64,000 nt of DNA from Pedobacter sp. MC2016-05 (GTDB lineage Bacteria; Bacteroidota; Bacteroidia; Sphingobacteriales; Sphingobacteriaceae). The translations under genes were made by a program, and so were the position numbers. A model generated the notes under the pieces. The model had not been told where the DNA came from, searched no databases, and saw only the letters and a list, made by a program, of their open reading frames with translations. Below, one piece after another: positions 38,001 to 49,126 of this stretch (the stretch's first letter is position 1; the number at the start of each line of letters is the position of its first letter). The stretch lies in contig NZ_JAPIVT010000002.1 in the NCBI RefSeq assembly GCF_026239735.1, positions 431,563-495,562 on the forward strand. Direction: 5' to 3'.

Positions 38001-39316
38001 CGGTTTAATAATACCGGGTGACCTTTCAATACATTTTCTAAGATATCCCAAACTAATGGATCTTTTCTATCAACGATTTTCTTAGCAGATTTAACTGTTT
38101 TTACCACACCACGCTCAATCATCTTACGAATAATGAATGGTTTGTAAAGCTCAGCAGCCATATCTTTAGGAATACCGCACTCGTGTAATTTAAGGCTAGG
38201 CCCAACAACAATTACCGAACGAGCTGAATAATCCACACGTTTACCTAATAAGTTCTGACGGAAACGACCTTGTTTACCTTTCAAGATATCTGAAAGTGAT
38301 TTCAAAGCACGATTACCTTCAGTTTTTACCGCGTTAACTTTACGTGAGTTATCGAATAACGAATCTACAGCTTCCTGCAACATACGTTTCTCATTACGTA
38401 AAATTACCTCTGGTGCTTTAATCTCGATCAAACGTTTTAAACGGTTGTTACGGATAATTACACGACGGTATAAATCATTTAAATCTGAAGTTGCAAAACG
38501 ACCACCTTCTAATGGTACTAAAGGACGTAATTCTGGTGGAATAACCGGCACGATTTTAACAATCATCCACTCAGGGCGATTCTCAATACGTGTATTAGCA
38601 CCACGGAAAGCTTCAACAACCTGAAGACGTTTTAAAGCCTCATTTTTACGTTGTTGAGAAGTTTCGTTAGCAGCTTGGTGACGTAAATCATAAGATAAAG
38701 TATCTAAATCAATACGTTTTAATAAATCTTCTAATGCTTCAGCACCCATTTTGGCGATGAATTTATTAGGATCTTTATCGTCTAAATATTGGTTCTCTTT
38801 AGGTAATTTATCTAAGATATCTAAATATTCTTCTTCCGTTAAGAAGTCCATATAGTTGATACCTTCTTCGGCCATTAAGCCTGATTGAATAACTACGTAA
38901 CGCTCGTAATAGATAATTAAATCTAATTTTTTAGTAGGTAAACCTAATAAATAACCGATTTTGTTTGGTAACGAACGGAAATACCAGATGTGTGCAACAG
39001 GAACCACCAAAGCGATGTGCCCCATACGCTCACGACGTACTTTCTTCTCTGTTACCTCAACACCACAACGATCACAAACAATACCTTTGTAACGGATACG
39101 TTTGTATTTACCGCAATGACATTCGTAATCTTTTACCGGACCAAAAATACGCTCACAGAACAAACCATCACGCTCAGGTTTGTAAGTACGGTAGTTAATG
39201 GTTTCCGGTTTCAACACCTCACCGCTTGAACGTTCCAAAATAATTTCTGGAGACGATAAGCTAATCGTGATTGATGTGAAATTGCTTTTTAATTTATTAT
39301 CCTTTTTGTAAGACAT
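35030..39316 (-). CDS. rpoC: DNA-directed RNA polymerase subunit beta'
   Basis: 1428-residue beta' subunit forming one claw of RNA polymerase. Zn1: [20 protein letters not shown]. Active-site aspartates: [12 protein letters not shown]. Trigger-loop/bridge-helix region: [16 protein letters not shown] and [16 protein letters not shown]. Second zinc site: CGTLRGM, then [15 protein letters not shown]. Ends in [15 protein letters not shown] segment ([18 protein letters not shown]). Complete. Separated from rpoB by an 80-bp gap filled by a repeat hairpin. Confidence 0.99.
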   Translation of the reverse strand: MSYKKDNKLKSNFTSITISLSSPEIILERSSGEVLKPETINYRTYKPERDGLFCERIFGPVKDYECHCGKYKRIRYKGIVCDRCGVEVTEKKVRRERMGHIALVVPVAHIWYFRSLPNKIGYLLGLPTKKLDLIIYYERYVVIQSGLMAEEGINYMDFLTEEEYLDILDKLPKENQYLDDKDPNKFIAKMGAEALEDLLKRIDLDTLSYDLRHQAANETSQQRKNEALKRLQVVEAFRGANTRIENRPEWMIVKIVPVIPPELRPLVPLEGGRFATSDLNDLYRRVIIRNNRLKRLIEIKAPEVILRNEKRMLQEAVDSLFDNSRKVNAVKTEGNRALKSLSDILKGKQGRFRQNLLGKRVDYSARSVIVVGPSLKLHECGIPKDMAAELYKPFIIRKMIERGVVKTVKSAKKIVDRKDPLVWDILENVLKGHPVLLNRAPTLHRLGIQAFQPKLIEGKAIQLHPLVCTAFNADFDGDQMAVHLPLGNAAILEAQVLMLAAHNILNPANGTPITVPSQDMVLGLYYITKGRRTDDTRVVKGQDSNFYSPEEVIIAYNEKELDLHAFIKVRVNVKQNDGSIVNKLTETTVGRVLFNQLVPEEVGYINELLTKKSLRDIIGEVVKMTGMARASQFLDDIKELGFKMAFQGGLSFNLQDVNIPVEKHTLLEQAAAEVEEVRNNYNMGFITNNERYNQIIDIWTRINNRLTTFVMTQLSSDNQGFNSVYMMLDSGARGSKEQIRQLCGMRGLMAKPQKSGSGGDIIENPILSNFKEGLSVLEYFISTHGARKGLADTALKTADAGYLTRRLHDVAQDMIVNDNDCGTLRGMYTTALKDQEDIVEPLFDRILGRTSLHDVYNPLDNTLLVGAGEDINEEVAKLIEESPLEGIEIRSVLTCEAKRGVCALCYGRNLASGKRVQRGEAVGVIAAQSIGEPGTQLTLRTFHVGGTASNIAAESNIVAKFDGVIEFENIRTVDTQTEDGTVQVVLGRSGEFKIVEPGTGRVIVTNNIPYGAFLFVKEGDKLSKGDKICSWDPYNAVILSEFAGKAQFDAIIEGVTFREESDEQTGHREKVIIDTRDKTKNPSVQIVDKKGEFIKGYNIPVGAHVSVDEGEAIQTGQIIAKIPRATGKTRDITGGLPRVTELFEARNPSNPAVVTEIDGVVTLGGVKRGNREITIESKDGEVKKYLVPLSKHILVQDNDFVKAGMPLSDGSISPADILSIKGPAAVQEYLVNGIQEVYRLQGVKINDKHFEVIVHQMMQKVHIEDPGDTIFLENNAVDRWDFAEENDAMYDKKVVEDAGDSTDLKPGQIVSLRRLRDENSQLKRKDLKQITVRDARPATASSILQGITRASLGTKSFISAASFQETTKVLNEAAIAGKRDNMLGLKENVIVGHLIPSGTGVRGYERIIVGSQEEYDKLLASKQEEVEA

Positions 39317-39327
39317 ATGCTTTTTTG

Positions 39328-39398
39328 AGTTAAAAGTTAAAAGTGCAAAGTTGAAAGTAGCCGGAGCTTTTAACTTTCAACTTTTAACTTTATACTTT
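39328..39398. repeat. Inverted heptad arrays filling the rpoB-rpoC gap
   Basis: Both arms consist of AGTTAAA/AGTTGAA units with 7-bp period (left 39328-39358, right 39367-39398). As RNA they fold into a hairpin with runs of 11-12 perfect pairs, such as aaagttaaaagt with acttttaacttt. The element lies between the rpoB stop and a point 11 bp before the rpoC start. Confidence 0.85.
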
Positions 39399-42300
39399 AG
39401 TCTAACGTAATATCTAAACCTAAACCGCGTAACTCGTGTACCAATACGTTAAACGATTCTGGAACACCTGGAGTTGGTAGGTTTTCACCTTTAACAATGG
39501 CTTCGTAGGTTTTTGCTCTTCCGATTACATCATCCGATTTAACGGTTAAGATCTCCTGAAGAATATTAGCTGCACCGAATGCCTCTAATGCCCAAACCTC
39601 CATCTCACCAAAACGCTGACCACCAAACTGGGCTTTACCACCTAATGGCTGTTGTGTAATTAATGAGTATGGTCCGATTGAACGGGCGTGCATCTTATCA
39701 TCAACCATGTGACCTAATTTCAACATGTAGATAATACCTACAGTTGTAGTCTGATCGAAACGCTCACCTGTTAAACCATTATATAAGTAGGTTTTACCTG
39801 AAGCAGGAACGCCCGCTTTAGCAATCCACTCTTCTACCTCTTGGTGTGTAGCGCCATCAAAAATTGGAGTTGCGAATTTCACACCCAATTCCTGACCTGC
39901 CCAAGCCAAAATAGTTTCATAGATCTGACCAAGGTTCATACGTGAAGGTACACCCAGTGGGTTCAACACAATATCAACCGGAGTACCATCAGCTAAGAAA
40001 GGCATATCTTCATCACGTACAATACGTGCTACAATACCTTTGTTACCGTGGCGACCCGCCATTTTATCACCTACTTTTAATTTACGCTTTTTAGCAACAT
40101 AAACTTTTGCCATTTGTACAATTCCCGATGGAAGCTCATCACCTACACTAATCGCAAATTTATCGCGTTTATAAGCTCCAAGTTCTTCGTTAACACGGAT
40201 ACCGTAGTTGTGAAGCAACATTTTAATCATCTCATTTTTGTCGTCATCAGTTGTCCATTTGTTAGGGCTGATGTGCGCAAATTCAAGATCTGCTAAAATT
40301 TTCTGAGTAAATTTAGCGCCTTTAGGTACTAATAATTCTTTGTAAATATTAAATACACCTTGAGATGTTTTTCCATTTACAATTGTGAATAATTTGTCTA
40401 CTAATTCTGCTTTTAACTTCTCAGTAATGTTATTGTAGCTCTTATCCAATTTTTCAATTGCCGATTTTTCTTCAGCTTTTGTAGTTTTCTTAGCACGGCT
40501 GAATAACTTAGTATCAATTACTACACCTTGAATTGAAGGAGGAGTTTTTAAAGACGCGTCTTTAACATCACCTGCTTTATCTCCAAAAATTGCACGTAGT
40601 AATTTCTCTTCTGGTGAAGGATCAGATTCTCCTTTTGGAGTGATCTTACCAATTAAAATATCACCTTCTTTTACATCAGCACCAACACGGATAATACCGT
40701 TTTCATCTAAGTCTTTTGTAGCCTCTTCAGAAACGTTCGGGATATCTGGTGTTAATTCCTCTTCTCCACGTTTAGTATCACGTACTTCTAATTCAAACTC
40801 TTCAATATGCAATGAAGTGAAAACGTCATCACGAACAATACGCTCGTTAATTACAATCGCATCCTCAAAGTTGAAACCTTGCCAAGGCATGAAAGCCACT
40901 TTCAAGTTTCTACCTAATGCCAATTCACCGTTTTCTGTTGCGTAACCTTCACAAAGCACTTGTCCTTTAGTAACTTTCTGACCTTTCTTAACGATTGGTT
41001 TTAAGTTGATACAAGTATTCTGGTTGGTTTTTTTGAACTTAATTAAACGGTAAGTTTTGCTATCACCTTCAAATGAAACTAAACGATCATCTTCGTTACG
41101 CTCATATTTAATTGTGATTTCGTTAGCATCTACATATTCAACAACACCATCACCTTCAGCGTTGATCAATGTTCTTGAGTCACGAGCAACGCGACCTTCC
41201 AAACCTGTACCAACAATTGGTGCTTCGGGACGTAACAATGGTACGGCCTGACGTTGCATGTTCGATCCCATCAAAGCCCTGTTCGCATCATCATGTTCTA
41301 AGAACGGAATTAACGAAGCAGCAATTGAAGTAATCTGGTTAGGAGCAACGTCCATTAAGTCTAATTTCTCAGGCTCAATAATCGGGAAGTCACCCTCATA
41401 ACGTGCTTTAACGCGTGGTGTTATAAAGTTACCTTTATCATCATATTCTGCATTAGCCTGAGCAATGGTTTTACCATCTTCATCTTCTGCAGATAAATAA
41501 ATAACGTCTGAATCAACCACTACCTTACCATCTTCAACACGTTTGTATGGTGTTTCGATGAAACCTAAATTATTGATTTTCGCATGCACACAAAGTGATG
41601 AAATTAAACCAATGTTTGGTCCCTCAGGAGTTTCGATAGTACATAACCGACCGTAGTGAGTGTAGTGAACATCACGTACCTCGAAACCAGCTCTTTCACG
41701 TGATAAACCACCTGGGCCTAAAGCTGATAAACGGCGTTTGTGCGTAATCTCTGCTAATGGATTCGTTTGATCCATAAACTGTGATAACTGATTTGTACCA
41801 AAGAAAGAGTTGATCACTGATGATAACGTACGGGCGTTAATCAAATCAGTTGGTGTAAACACCTCGTTATCGCGAATGTTCATACGCTCACGGATTGTTC
41901 TAGCCATACGGGCTAAACCAACGCCAAATTGTGCGTACAATTGCTCACCTACCGTACGTACACGACGGTTTGATAAGTGATCAATATCATCCACTTCTTC
42001 TTTTGAGTTGATCAATTTGATCAAATATTTAACAATAGCGATAATGTCTGCTTTTGTTAAAACTTTAACCTCATCAGGGGTATTCATTTTCAATTTACGG
42101 TTGATGCGGTAACGACCAACATCACCTAAATCGTAACGTTTATCTGAGAAGAATAAACGATCAATGATACCACGAGCAGTTTCCTCATCAGGTGGTTCTG
42201 CGTTACGCAAAGCACGATAGATGTTTTCAACAGCTTCTTTCTCTGAGTTAGAGGTATCTTTTTGTAATGTATTATAAATAATGGTATAATCTGCCTGACT

Positions 42301-43200
42301 AGCGCCATCCTCTTTTGATAAGATAATGCTTTTTACGCCAGCTTCGATAACCATATCAATGTGTTCGTCTTCTAAAACGGTTTCTCTTTCAAGAATCACT
42401 TCATTACGGTCGATAGAAACTACCTCACCTGTATCTTCATCTACAAAATCTTCAACCCATTTCTTCAAAACTCTTGCAGCCAGTTTACGACCGATATATT
42501 TCTTTAAACCTGATTTACTAACTTTTACTTCGTCAGCAAGATCAAAAAGTTCTAAGATGTCTTTATCAGAATCGTAACCGATAGCACGTAATAAAGTGGT
42601 AACCGGGAATTTTTTCTTACGATCGATGTAAGCATACATCACGTTGTTCACGTCAGTAGCAAACTCGATCCATGAACCTTTGAAAGGAATAACACGGGCA
42701 GAATACAATTTGGTTCCGTTAGTGTGACGGCTTTGGCCGAAGAACACACCTGGAGAACGGTGTAATTGCGAAACGATAACACGTTCTGCACCGTTGATAA
42801 CAAATGTACCTTTTGGTGTCATATACGGGATCGTACCTAAATACACATCCTGAATAATAGTTTCAAAATCTTCATGTTCAACATCGTTACAAGAAAGCTT
42901 AAGCTTTGCTTTTAATGGAACATTGTAGGTTAATCCACGCTCAATACACTCGTGTATATCGTAACGTGGCGGATCAACAAAATAATCAAGAAACTCTAAT
43001 ACGAAGATATTTCGTGAATCTGTTATTGGAAAGTTTTCAGCAAACACTTTAAACAAACCTTCGCTAGAGCGATCGTCTGATGTGGTATCTATCTGGAAAA
43101 ATTCTCTGAATGATTGCAATTGCACATCCAGAAAATCCGGATAGTCTATAATGTGCTTACTAGTTGCAAAATTTACTCTTTGTTCGACTGTCTTTGCCAA
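39397..43200 (-). CDS. rpoB: DNA-directed RNA polymerase subunit beta
   Basis: 1267-residue beta subunit. Rifampicin-pocket region: [41 protein letters not shown] in pieces, with wild-type-like Asp, His and Ser residues in it. [20 protein letters not shown] and [16 protein letters not shown] are typical. The C-terminal clamp region has [25 protein letters not shown]. Complete. It follows rplL after a 157-bp gap with a hairpin. Confidence 0.99.
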   Translation of the reverse strand: MAKTVEQRVNFATSKHIIDYPDFLDVQLQSFREFFQIDTTSDDRSSEGLFKVFAENFPITDSRNIFVLEFLDYFVDPPRYDIHECIERGLTYNVPLKAKLKLSCNDVEHEDFETIIQDVYLGTIPYMTPKGTFVINGAERVIVSQLHRSPGVFFGQSRHTNGTKLYSARVIPFKGSWIEFATDVNNVMYAYIDRKKKFPVTTLLRAIGYDSDKDILELFDLADEVKVSKSGLKKYIGRKLAARVLKKWVEDFVDEDTGEVVSIDRNEVILERETVLEDEHIDMVIEAGVKSIILSKEDGASQADYTIIYNTLQKDTSNSEKEAVENIYRALRNAEPPDEETARGIIDRLFFSDKRYDLGDVGRYRINRKLKMNTPDEVKVLTKADIIAIVKYLIKLINSKEEVDDIDHLSNRRVRTVGEQLYAQFGVGLARMARTIRERMNIRDNEVFTPTDLINARTLSSVINSFFGTNQLSQFMDQTNPLAEITHKRRLSALGPGGLSRERAGFEVRDVHYTHYGRLCTIETPEGPNIGLISSLCVHAKINNLGFIETPYKRVEDGKVVVDSDVIYLSAEDEDGKTIAQANAEYDDKGNFITPRVKARYEGDFPIIEPEKLDLMDVAPNQITSIAASLIPFLEHDDANRALMGSNMQRQAVPLLRPEAPIVGTGLEGRVARDSRTLINAEGDGVVEYVDANEITIKYERNEDDRLVSFEGDSKTYRLIKFKKTNQNTCINLKPIVKKGQKVTKGQVLCEGYATENGELALGRNLKVAFMPWQGFNFEDAIVINERIVRDDVFTSLHIEEFELEVRDTKRGEEELTPDIPNVSEEATKDLDENGIIRVGADVKEGDILIGKITPKGESDPSPEEKLLRAIFGDKAGDVKDASLKTPPSIQGVVIDTKLFSRAKKTTKAEEKSAIEKLDKSYNNITEKLKAELVDKLFTIVNGKTSQGVFNIYKELLVPKGAKFTQKILADLEFAHISPNKWTTDDDKNEMIKMLLHNYGIRVNEELGAYKRDKFAISVGDELPSGIVQMAKVYVAKKRKLKVGDKMAGRHGNKGIVARIVRDEDMPFLADGTPVDIVLNPLGVPSRMNLGQIYETILAWAGQELGVKFATPIFDGATHQEVEEWIAKAGVPASGKTYLYNGLTGERFDQTTTVGIIYMLKLGHMVDDKMHARSIGPYSLITQQPLGGKAQFGGQRFGEMEVWALEAFGAANILQEILTVKSDDVIGRAKTYEAIVKGENLPTPGVPESFNVLVHELRGLGLDITLD

Positions 43201-43299
43201 TGGACTAAAAGATTTTAGTTTAAGAATAAACTATTTGTTTGGTTCGGATTTTAAACAGGCTCATTAACCAAACAAAATGAGATGTTTATAAACAGGTAA

Positions 43300-43326
43300 A
43301 GACACCGACATTTTCAGTCGGTGTCT
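43300..43326 (-). terminator. Hairpin between rplL and rpoB (partial terminator/attenuator)
   Basis: Perfect 10-bp stem agacaccgac / gtcggtgtct with a 7-nt loop and only a short T stretch on the minus strand. It sits where many bacteria reduce rpoBC transcription relative to rplL, so it may be leaky. That role is inferred. Confidence 0.6.
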
Positions 43327-43357
43327 AATACATTTTTAGCCTAGCTAAATTAAGTGA

Positions 43358-43735
43358 TTACTTAATTTCAACTACTGCTCCAGCTTCTTCTAATTGTTTT
43401 TTAAGAGCTTCTGCTTCGTCTTTAGTAACACCAGCTTTTAATTCTTTTGGTGCTCCGTCAACTAAGTCTTTAGCTTCTTTCAAACCAAGACCTGTTAAGT
43501 CTTTTACAAGTTTAACAACTGCTAATTTAGCGCCACCAGCTTCTTTAAGAATTACATCAAAAGATGTTTTTTCTGCAGCAGCAGCAGGTGCATCACCACC
43601 AGCAGCAGGACCAGCAACTACAGCAGCAGCTGCAGGCTCGATACCATACTCGTCTTTTAAGATTTGAGCTAATTCGTTAACTTCTTTAACGGTTAAGTTT
43701 ACTAATTGCTCAGCAAACGATTTTAAATCTGCCAT
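43358..43735 (-). CDS. rplL: Ribosomal protein bL12 (L7/L12)
   Basis: 125-residue stalk protein of the 50S subunit that recruits translation GTPases. N-terminal dimer domain ([26 protein letters not shown]), Ala/Gly-rich hinge, and C-terminal domain [20 protein letters not shown], then [20 protein letters not shown]. Located 64 bp after rplJ. Confidence 0.99.
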   Translation of the reverse strand: MADLKSFAEQLVNLTVKEVNELAQILKDEYGIEPAAAAVVAGPAAGGDAPAAAAEKTSFDVILKEAGGAKLAVVKLVKDLTGLGLKEAKDLVDGAPKELKAGVTKDEAEALKKQLEEAGAVVEIK

Positions 43736-43799
43736 TTTATTAAGATTTTAAATTTTTACGTAAAATAATTTTGTTTTATTTGCGAACTTAAGGTGTTCG

Positions 43800-44321
43800 T
43801 TAACCTTCTCTTTCTTGAAGAGTTTTAACAATTCCTGCAATTTTGCTACCGCCTGATTGAAGCGCAGATAGAACATTTTTAGCTGGTGATTGTAATAATC
43901 CAATGATATCGCCAATAAGCTCTTCTCTTGATTTTAAGCTTACTAAGTTATTCAATTGATCATCACCAACATATACTGATGAATCTATGTATGCTGCTTT
44001 AAGCACAGGTTTATCAGAAGTTTTTCTCAAAGTTTTAATCAACTTAGCCGGAGCGTTTGCTGTTTTTGAGAATAATAATGATGATGAACCTTTAAGCGCT
44101 TCGTATATCTCAGAAGCATCGCCATCTAAACCTTCAATCGCTTTGCGAATTAAAGAGTTTTTAGCAACCTTCATAATGATATCACCTTCGAAACATTTGC
44201 GGCGGATGTTATTAATCTGCTCAACAGAAAGGCTAGAAGTATCAGCAATATAAAAATTGCCATACTCTTGCATTTGTCCTTGTAGTTCTAAAACTACGTC
44301 GTTTTTTTCTTCTCTGTTCAT
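43800..44321 (-). CDS. rplJ: Ribosomal protein uL10
   Basis: 173-residue stalk base protein that binds L7/L12 dimers and 23S rRNA. Recognised by MNREEKNDVVLELQGQM, SLSVEQINNIRRKCFEGDI, and KVAKNSLIRKAIEG, with a C-terminal helix for L12 binding. The start is only 2 bp after the rplA stop, so there is no room for the long L10-binding leader that separates rplA and rplJ in E. coli. Confidence 0.98.
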   Translation of the reverse strand: MNREEKNDVVLELQGQMQEYGNFYIADTSSLSVEQINNIRRKCFEGDIIMKVAKNSLIRKAIEGLDGDASEIYEALKGSSSLLFSKTANAPAKLIKTLRKTSDKPVLKAAYIDSSVYVGDDQLNNLVSLKSREELIGDIIGLLQSPAKNVLSALQSGGSKIAGIVKTLQEREG

Positions 44322-44323
44322 GA

Positions 44324-45022
44324 TTAAATCCCCGCTACTGATTTAGTTTCAATTGCAATCCCAGGACTCATTGTAGAAGACACGTGAATGCTTTTAAAAT
44401 AAGTTCCTTTTGCAGCAGATGGTTTTAATTTTGAAATCACTTGAATAATTTCAAGTGCATTCTCATAAATTTTGTCTGCTGGGAATGATACTTTTCCTAT
44501 CGAGGCGTGTATGATACCCGTTTTGTCTACTTTAAAATCGATCTTACCTGCTTTAACTTCAGTTACAGCTTTACCAACTTCGTTAGTTACTGTACCTGAT
44601 TTTGGATTAGGCATTAAGTTCCTTGGACCTAAAACACGGCCCAATTTACCTACCTTAGCCATACAAGCTGGTGTAGTGATAATAATGTCTACATCGGTCC
44701 AACCACCTTCAATTTTAGCAACATACTCGTCTAAACCAACGAAGTCTGCGCCAGCTGCTTTCGCTTCTTCTTCCTTATCAGGAGTTACCAAAGCTAAAAC
44801 ACGTACAGTTTTACCTGTACCGTGTGGTAAAGTAGCAATACCACGTACCATTTGATTGGCTTTACGCGGATCTACTCCTAAAGACACATCAATATCAACT
44901 GAAGCATCGAATTTAGTAGTAGTGATTTCTTTTACCAAAGCAGCAGCATCCTTCAAAGTATAAGCTTTACCAGCTTCTATTTTAGCATGTGCCTTTTTTT
45001 GATTTTTAGTTAATTTCGCCAC
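44324..45022 (-). CDS. rplA: Ribosomal protein uL1
   Basis: 232-residue L1 of the mobile stalk near the E site, also a translational repressor of its own operon in other bacteria. Signature: [18 protein letters not shown], and [19 protein letters not shown] at the start. Lies 20 bp after rplK and 2 bp before rplJ. Confidence 0.98.
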   Translation of the reverse strand: MAKLTKNQKKAHAKIEAGKAYTLKDAAALVKEITTTKFDASVDIDVSLGVDPRKANQMVRGIATLPHGTGKTVRVLALVTPDKEEEAKAAGADFVGLDEYVAKIEGGWTDVDIIITTPACMAKVGKLGRVLGPRNLMPNPKSGTVTNEVGKAVTEVKAGKIDFKVDKTGIIHASIGKVSFPADKIYENALEIIQVISKLKPSAAKGTYFKSIHVSSTMSPGIAIETKSVAGI

Positions 45023-45042
45023 TGTTGTAAACTGTTTTTTAA

Positions 45043-45486
45043 TTAATTGTTCCAGGGTGCGTCACCAGAAACGGTGATTCCCATACTGCGTGCTGTTCCA
45101 GCAACCATACTCATTGCAGATTCGATTGTAAATGCATTTAAATCAGGCATTTTATCTTCAGCAATAACTTTAATCTGGTCCCAGGTCACCGACCCAACTT
45201 TCTTACGGTTAGGCTCAGCAGAACCACTCTGCAATTTAGTAGCATCTTTTAACTGGATAGCTACCGGAGGGGTTTTGATGATGAAATCGAATGACTTATC
45301 AGCATAAACAGTAATTACAACTGGCAATACTTTACCTGCTTTATCTTGGGTACGAGCGTTATACTGTTTGCAAAACTCCATAATGTTCACCCCTTTAGCA
45401 CCTAATGCAGGTCCTACTGGTGGCGATGGATTTGCCGCTCCGCCTTTGATCTGTAATTTGATCATTGCACTGACTTCTTTTGCCAT
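45043..45486 (-). CDS. rplK: Ribosomal protein uL11
   Basis: 147-residue L11 of the GTPase-associated centre. Signatures: [37 protein letters not shown], and the C-terminal [25 protein letters not shown]. First gene of the rplKAJL-rpoBC unit, with a perfect TATCTTTG element upstream. Confidence 0.99.
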   Translation of the reverse strand: MAKEVSAMIKLQIKGGAANPSPPVGPALGAKGVNIMEFCKQYNARTQDKAGKVLPVVITVYADKSFDFIIKTPPVAIQLKDATKLQSGSAEPNRKKVGSVTWDQIKVIAEDKMPDLNAFTIESAMSMVAGTARSMGITVSGDAPWNN

Positions 45487-45579
45487 TTTGTGTTTTTTGT
45501 TTATTTAAAACTCAATGTTAAATATTGGAAGCATGTAACATTTATTTTCCTTACAGTTCCTATAAAACTTAAAGGACTG

Positions 45580-45587
45580 CAAAGATA
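45580..45587 (-). promoter_or_regulatory. Bacteroidota promoter of rplKAJL-rpoBC
   Basis: TATCTTTG on the minus strand is a perfect TAnnTTTG. An ATTG lies 20 bp upstream as a possible -33 box. It is 94 bp before rplK and downstream of the nusG terminator. Confidence 0.65.
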
Positions 45588-45666
45588 TGGATAATCTTGC
45601 AGTCCTACAATAGATTAGGAAAAATATATTTTATATTATTTATATATTTATGTGTTTCCTCAAAAG

Positions 45667-45696
45667 AAAAAGCTTTCCCTTTTGAGGAAAGCTTTT
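45667..45696 (-). terminator. Terminator between nusG and rplK
   Basis: Stem aaagctttcc / ggaaagcttt with a 7-nt loop. On the minus strand a T-rich run follows. It separates the tuf-secE-nusG transcript from the rpl-rpo unit. Confidence 0.8.
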
Positions 45697-45747
45697 ATTA
45701 TACCTTAGTAAAAATCGTAATTCTTAAATTTACAATCGTAAATTCGT

Positions 45748-46287
45748 TTATTCTTTTTCTACTTGCATATAGTTAAGTTCCAATGGTGTTTTACGACCGA
45801 AAATCTTAACCATTACTTTTAATTTTTTCTTCTCTTCGTTCACTTCTTCAATCACACCAGAGAAACCATTGAAAGGTCCATCCATTACCTTAATACCTTC
45901 ACCAACATAATAAGGCACATTCATGGTTTCGCCTTGCTCGCTCATTTCATCAACCACACCTAAAATACGGTTAACTTCTGCCTGGCGCATTGGAATTGGA
46001 TTACCGGCTTTATCGCCTAAGAAACCAATAACACTGTTAATGCCTTTAATGATGTGTTCTAACTCTCCATCTAATGTTGCTTCGATTAAAACATAACCAG
46101 GATAAAAGTTACGTTCTTTGGCAATTTTTTTACCATCTTTCATTTGGTAATATTTTTCCATCGGTATTAAAACCTGAGGAACCAAATGAGAGAAACCTAA
46201 ACGGCTGATCTCAGCATCAATGTATTGTTTTACCTTCTTTTCTTTACCGCTAACCGCCCTTACAACGTACCACTTTAGATCGCTCAT
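45748..46287 (-). CDS. nusG: Transcription termination/antitermination factor NusG
   Basis: 179 residues: NGN domain (KWYVVRAVSGKEKKVKQYI, FYPGYVLIEATL) and C-terminal KOW domain (VGEGIKVMDGPFNGFSGVIEEV). It binds RNA polymerase and couples transcription with Rho and the ribosome. Lies 9 bp after secE. Confidence 0.98.
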   Translation of the reverse strand: MSDLKWYVVRAVSGKEKKVKQYIDAEISRLGFSHLVPQVLIPMEKYYQMKDGKKIAKERNFYPGYVLIEATLDGELEHIIKGINSVIGFLGDKAGNPIPMRQAEVNRILGVVDEMSEQGETMNVPYYVGEGIKVMDGPFNGFSGVIEEVNEEKKKLKVMVKIFGRKTPLELNYMQVEKE

Positions 46288-46296
46288 TAGTAAATA

Positions 46297-46494
46297 TTAA
46301 TTAGAAAGTGATTTATAAAAAGTATCTAACACAAATGTAGAGCCTTTATCCATTGCAAAAATAACCAATGCAATAATTAAAGAAGCCACTAAAACAAGAA
46401 TCGCAGAGCTTTGCAACTCTCCCCAAGTAGGCCATGTAACCTTATTGGTCATTTCATCGTATGATTCTTTTATAAACTCAACTACTTTAGCCAT
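46297..46494 (-). CDS. secE: Preprotein translocase subunit SecE
   Basis: 65-residue single-span SecE: amphipathic EFIKESYDEMTNKVTWPTWGE (in pieces) with the conserved K-VTWP phrase, then the helix SAILVLVASLIIALVIF. It stabilises SecY in the inner membrane. Lies between tRNA-Trp and nusG, as in many bacteria. Confidence 0.97.
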   Translation of the reverse strand: MAKVVEFIKESYDEMTNKVTWPTWGELQSSAILVLVASLIIALVIFAMDKGSTFVLDTFYKSLSN

Positions 46495-46586
46495 ATTTAT
46501 TATAATGATTAAATGATTGAATTAGTGAGTGAGAGAATGCTTAACATTCAATCATTAAAACATTCACTAATACAATCATTATTTTT

Positions 46587-46660
46587 TGGCACGGGAACAA
46601 GGATTCGAACCCTGATCAAAGGTTTTGGAGACCTCTATTCTACCGTTGAACTATTCCCGT
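46587..46660 (-). tRNA. tRNA-Trp (CCA anticodon)
   Basis: Cloverleaf with acceptor ACGGGAA / TTCCCGT, anticodon loop containing CCA (Trp) and T-loop GGTTCGAATCC. The 3' CCA appears genome-encoded after discriminator G. It lies between tuf and secE. Confidence 0.96.
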
Positions 46661-46721
46661 GGATAAAATTAGCTAATCAGCATAGAAGCCAATTAGCTAA
46701 TTTTTATATAATAGCTTAAAA

Positions 46722-47909
46722 TTAAGCTAAGATTTCAGTTACCTGACCAGCACCTACTGTTCTACCACCTTCACGGATAGCGAAACGTAGACCTTTTTCC
46801 ATTGCGATAGGAGAAATCAATTTCACAGAAATTGTAACGTTATCGCCTGGCATTACCATTTCAGTACCTTCAGCTAGTGAAATTTCACCAGTTACATCTG
46901 TAGTACGGAAATAGAATTGAGGACGGTATTTGTTAAAGAATGGCGTGTGACGACCACCTTCAGCTTTTGATAATACATAGATCTCAGCTTTGAAATCAGA
47001 GTGAGGAGTTACTGAACCTGGTTTACAGATTACCATACCACGACGGATATCAGTTTTCTCAATACCACGTAACAATAAACCTACGTTATCACCAGCTTCA
47101 CCGTAATCTAAAATTTTACGGAACATCTCAACACCAGTTACTGTAGATTTTAAGTTCTCAGCACCCATACCTAAGATCTCAACTGGATCTCCAGAGTTGA
47201 TTACACCACGCTCAATACGACCTGTAGCAACAGTACCACGACCAGTAATTGAGAATACATCTTCAACAGGCATTAAGAAAGGAAGTTCGGTTAAACGTGG
47301 AGGAATTGGAATGTAGCTATCAACAGCATCCATTAATTCCATAATTTTACCAACCCATTTAGCATCACCGTTTAATCCACCTAATGCAGAACCTTGGATT
47401 ACTGGAATATCATCACCTGGGAAATCGTAGAAAGATAATAATTCACGAACTTCCATTTCAACTAGTTCTAATAATTCTGGATCATCAACCATATCCACTT
47501 TGTTCATGAATACAACCAATGAAGGTACACCAACCTGACGAGCCAATAAGATGTGCTCGCGAGTTTGTGGCATTGGACCATCAGTAGCAGCAACAACGAT
47601 AATTGCACCGTCCATTTGAGCAGCACCAGTTACCATGTTCTTCACATAATCCGCGTGACCTGGACAGTCAACGTGTGCATAGTGACGGTTAGCTGTTGAA
47701 TACTCAACGTGAGCTGTATTGATTGTAATACCTCTTTCTTTTTCCTCTGGAGCAGAGTCAATTGAATCGAATGAACGTGCCTCAGTTAAACCAGCATCAG
47801 CCAAAACTTTTGTAATAGCTGCTGTTAAAGTTGTTTTACCGTGATCGACGTGACCGATTGTACCGATGTTTAAGTGCGGTTTACTGCGGTCAAATTTTTC
47901 TTTTGCCAT
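46722..47909 (-). CDS. tuf: Elongation factor Tu
   Basis: 395-residue GTPase that carries aminoacyl-tRNA to the ribosome. G1 [11 protein letters not shown]3 [21 protein letters not shown] (DCPGH), G4 NKVDMVDD and the end [15 protein letters not shown]. The only tuf in the window, downstream of four tRNA genes in the same transcription unit. Confidence 0.99.
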   Translation of the reverse strand: MAKEKFDRSKPHLNIGTIGHVDHGKTTLTAAITKVLADAGLTEARSFDSIDSAPEEKERGITINTAHVEYSTANRHYAHVDCPGHADYVKNMVTGAAQMDGAIIVVAATDGPMPQTREHILLARQVGVPSLVVFMNKVDMVDDPELLELVEMEVRELLSFYDFPGDDIPVIQGSALGGLNGDAKWVGKIMELMDAVDSYIPIPPRLTELPFLMPVEDVFSITGRGTVATGRIERGVINSGDPVEILGMGAENLKSTVTGVEMFRKILDYGEAGDNVGLLLRGIEKTDIRRGMVICKPGSVTPHSDFKAEIYVLSKAEGGRHTPFFNKYRPQFYFRTTDVTGEISLAEGTEMVMPGDNVTISVKLISPIAMEKGLRFAIREGGRTVGAGQVTEILA

Positions 47910-48029
47910 TTTATTTATAACTAATTAGTAGGTTAACTTTTTATTATTTTTATTTTTTGTTATTTCAACACAAAAAACCTTGTCTACTCTGTAATATATA
48001 ACAGATTTAACAAAGCTTTATTACACCTG

Positions 48030-48101
<72 letters not shown>

Positions 48102-48177
48102 TTTTCCAATTATCAATCTTCAGTTTTGTCAGTTATCATAAAACTGCAACCTTTAATTGCCAACTGCTCAACTTTAT

Positions 48178-48253
48178 TGGAGCGGAAGACGAGGTTCGAA
48201 CTCGCGACCTATAGCTTGGAAGGCTATCGCTCTACCAACTGAGCTACTTCCGC
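48178..48253 (-). tRNA. tRNA-Gly (TCC anticodon)
   Basis: Cloverleaf with acceptor GCGGAAG / CTTCCGC, anticodon TCC and T-loop GTTCGAACC. 3' CCA appears genome-encoded. Confidence 0.95.
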
Positions 48254-48341
48254 TTTTAACAAATGATAGAATGATTGATTTGGGAATGATTGAATTACTA
48301 TACTCACTCATTTTCTTATTCACTCATCCACTCATTAATCG

Positions 48342-48424
48342 TGGGGAGAGAAGGATTCGAACCTTCGAAATCTTGCGATAACAGAGTTACAGTCTGTCCC
48401 ATTTGGCCGCTCTGGAATCTCCCC
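48342..48424 (-). tRNA. tRNA-Tyr (GTA anticodon)
   Basis: 83-nt tRNA with long variable arm, acceptor GGGGAGA / TCTCCCC, anticodon GTA, T-loop GTTCGAATCC. No CCA encoded. Confidence 0.95.
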
Positions 48425-48461
48425 TACTTTATTTTAAAATACCAACACTTTAAAATAAAAG

Positions 48462-48534
<73 letters not shown>

Positions 48535-48662
48535 TTTTAATTTTGTGCAATGATACGAAAAATCTTCATTTTTCATACTATTAGCGTGTTTTTTAAAAAC
48601 TTTAATCTTTTAAAAGAACTTACCTTTTCTTTGTTGCTTAACACCGTTTCCGAAAGGGAATG

Positions 48663-48692
48663 CAAATATACACACTTATATTTCACTTCAAA
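48663..48692 (-). promoter_or_regulatory. Strong Bacteroidota promoter of the tRNA-tuf-secE-nusG unit
   Basis: On the minus strand: -33 box TTTG (48689-48692), 18-bp spacer, -7 box TATATTTG (48663-48670). It is the best-matched promoter in the window, about 130 bp before the first tRNA. Confidence 0.8.
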
Positions 48693-48764
48693 ATAAATTT
48701 GAAAAAAAATAGCGAACATTTTCTGTTCGCTATCCTATAAATTATACTTTATTTAAATATACAC

Positions 48765-49112
48765 TTAATAATCAGTCGCTTCGCTTTCTGTTAAAATTGC
48801 TTTATGCTCACTTAATTTTGCCCGTGTTTTTTCTTTGTGCTTCGTGATTTGTTTCCTCAACGACTCAATTGCTAAATCGGTCGCCTCTTCAAATGATTTA
48901 CATTGTTCTTTAGCGAAGAGTGTTCCACCCGGGACAATGAGTTTAATCTCACTGATCTTATTGGCTTCATCCTCTACGTTCTCTAATTTTAAATACACTT
49001 CGCCGCTAATGATCTGGTCAAAAAACTGATCTAGCTTGTTTGCCTTTTTCTGGATAAAGTCTAACAACTTACTATCTGCACTGAAGTGGATTGATTGAAC
49101 TCCGATTTTCAT
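48765..49112 (-). CDS. hpf: Ribosome hibernation-promoting factor (HPF/RaiA)
   Basis: 115 residues: MKIGVQSIHFSADSKLLDFI, KLDQFFDQIISGEVYLKLE, IKLIVPGGTLFAKEQCKSFEEATDLAIE, and Lys-rich C-terminal tail. This is the short-to-medium HPF without the dimerising long-form tail. It binds the 30S decoding region in stationary phase. Lies 14 bp after the XerC-like gene, probably one transcript. Confidence 0.92.
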   Translation of the reverse strand: MKIGVQSIHFSADSKLLDFIQKKANKLDQFFDQIISGEVYLKLENVEDEANKISEIKLIVPGGTLFAKEQCKSFEEATDLAIESLRKQITKHKEKTRAKLSEHKAILTESEATDY

Positions 49113-49126
49113 TTTTCCTCCTTTTT

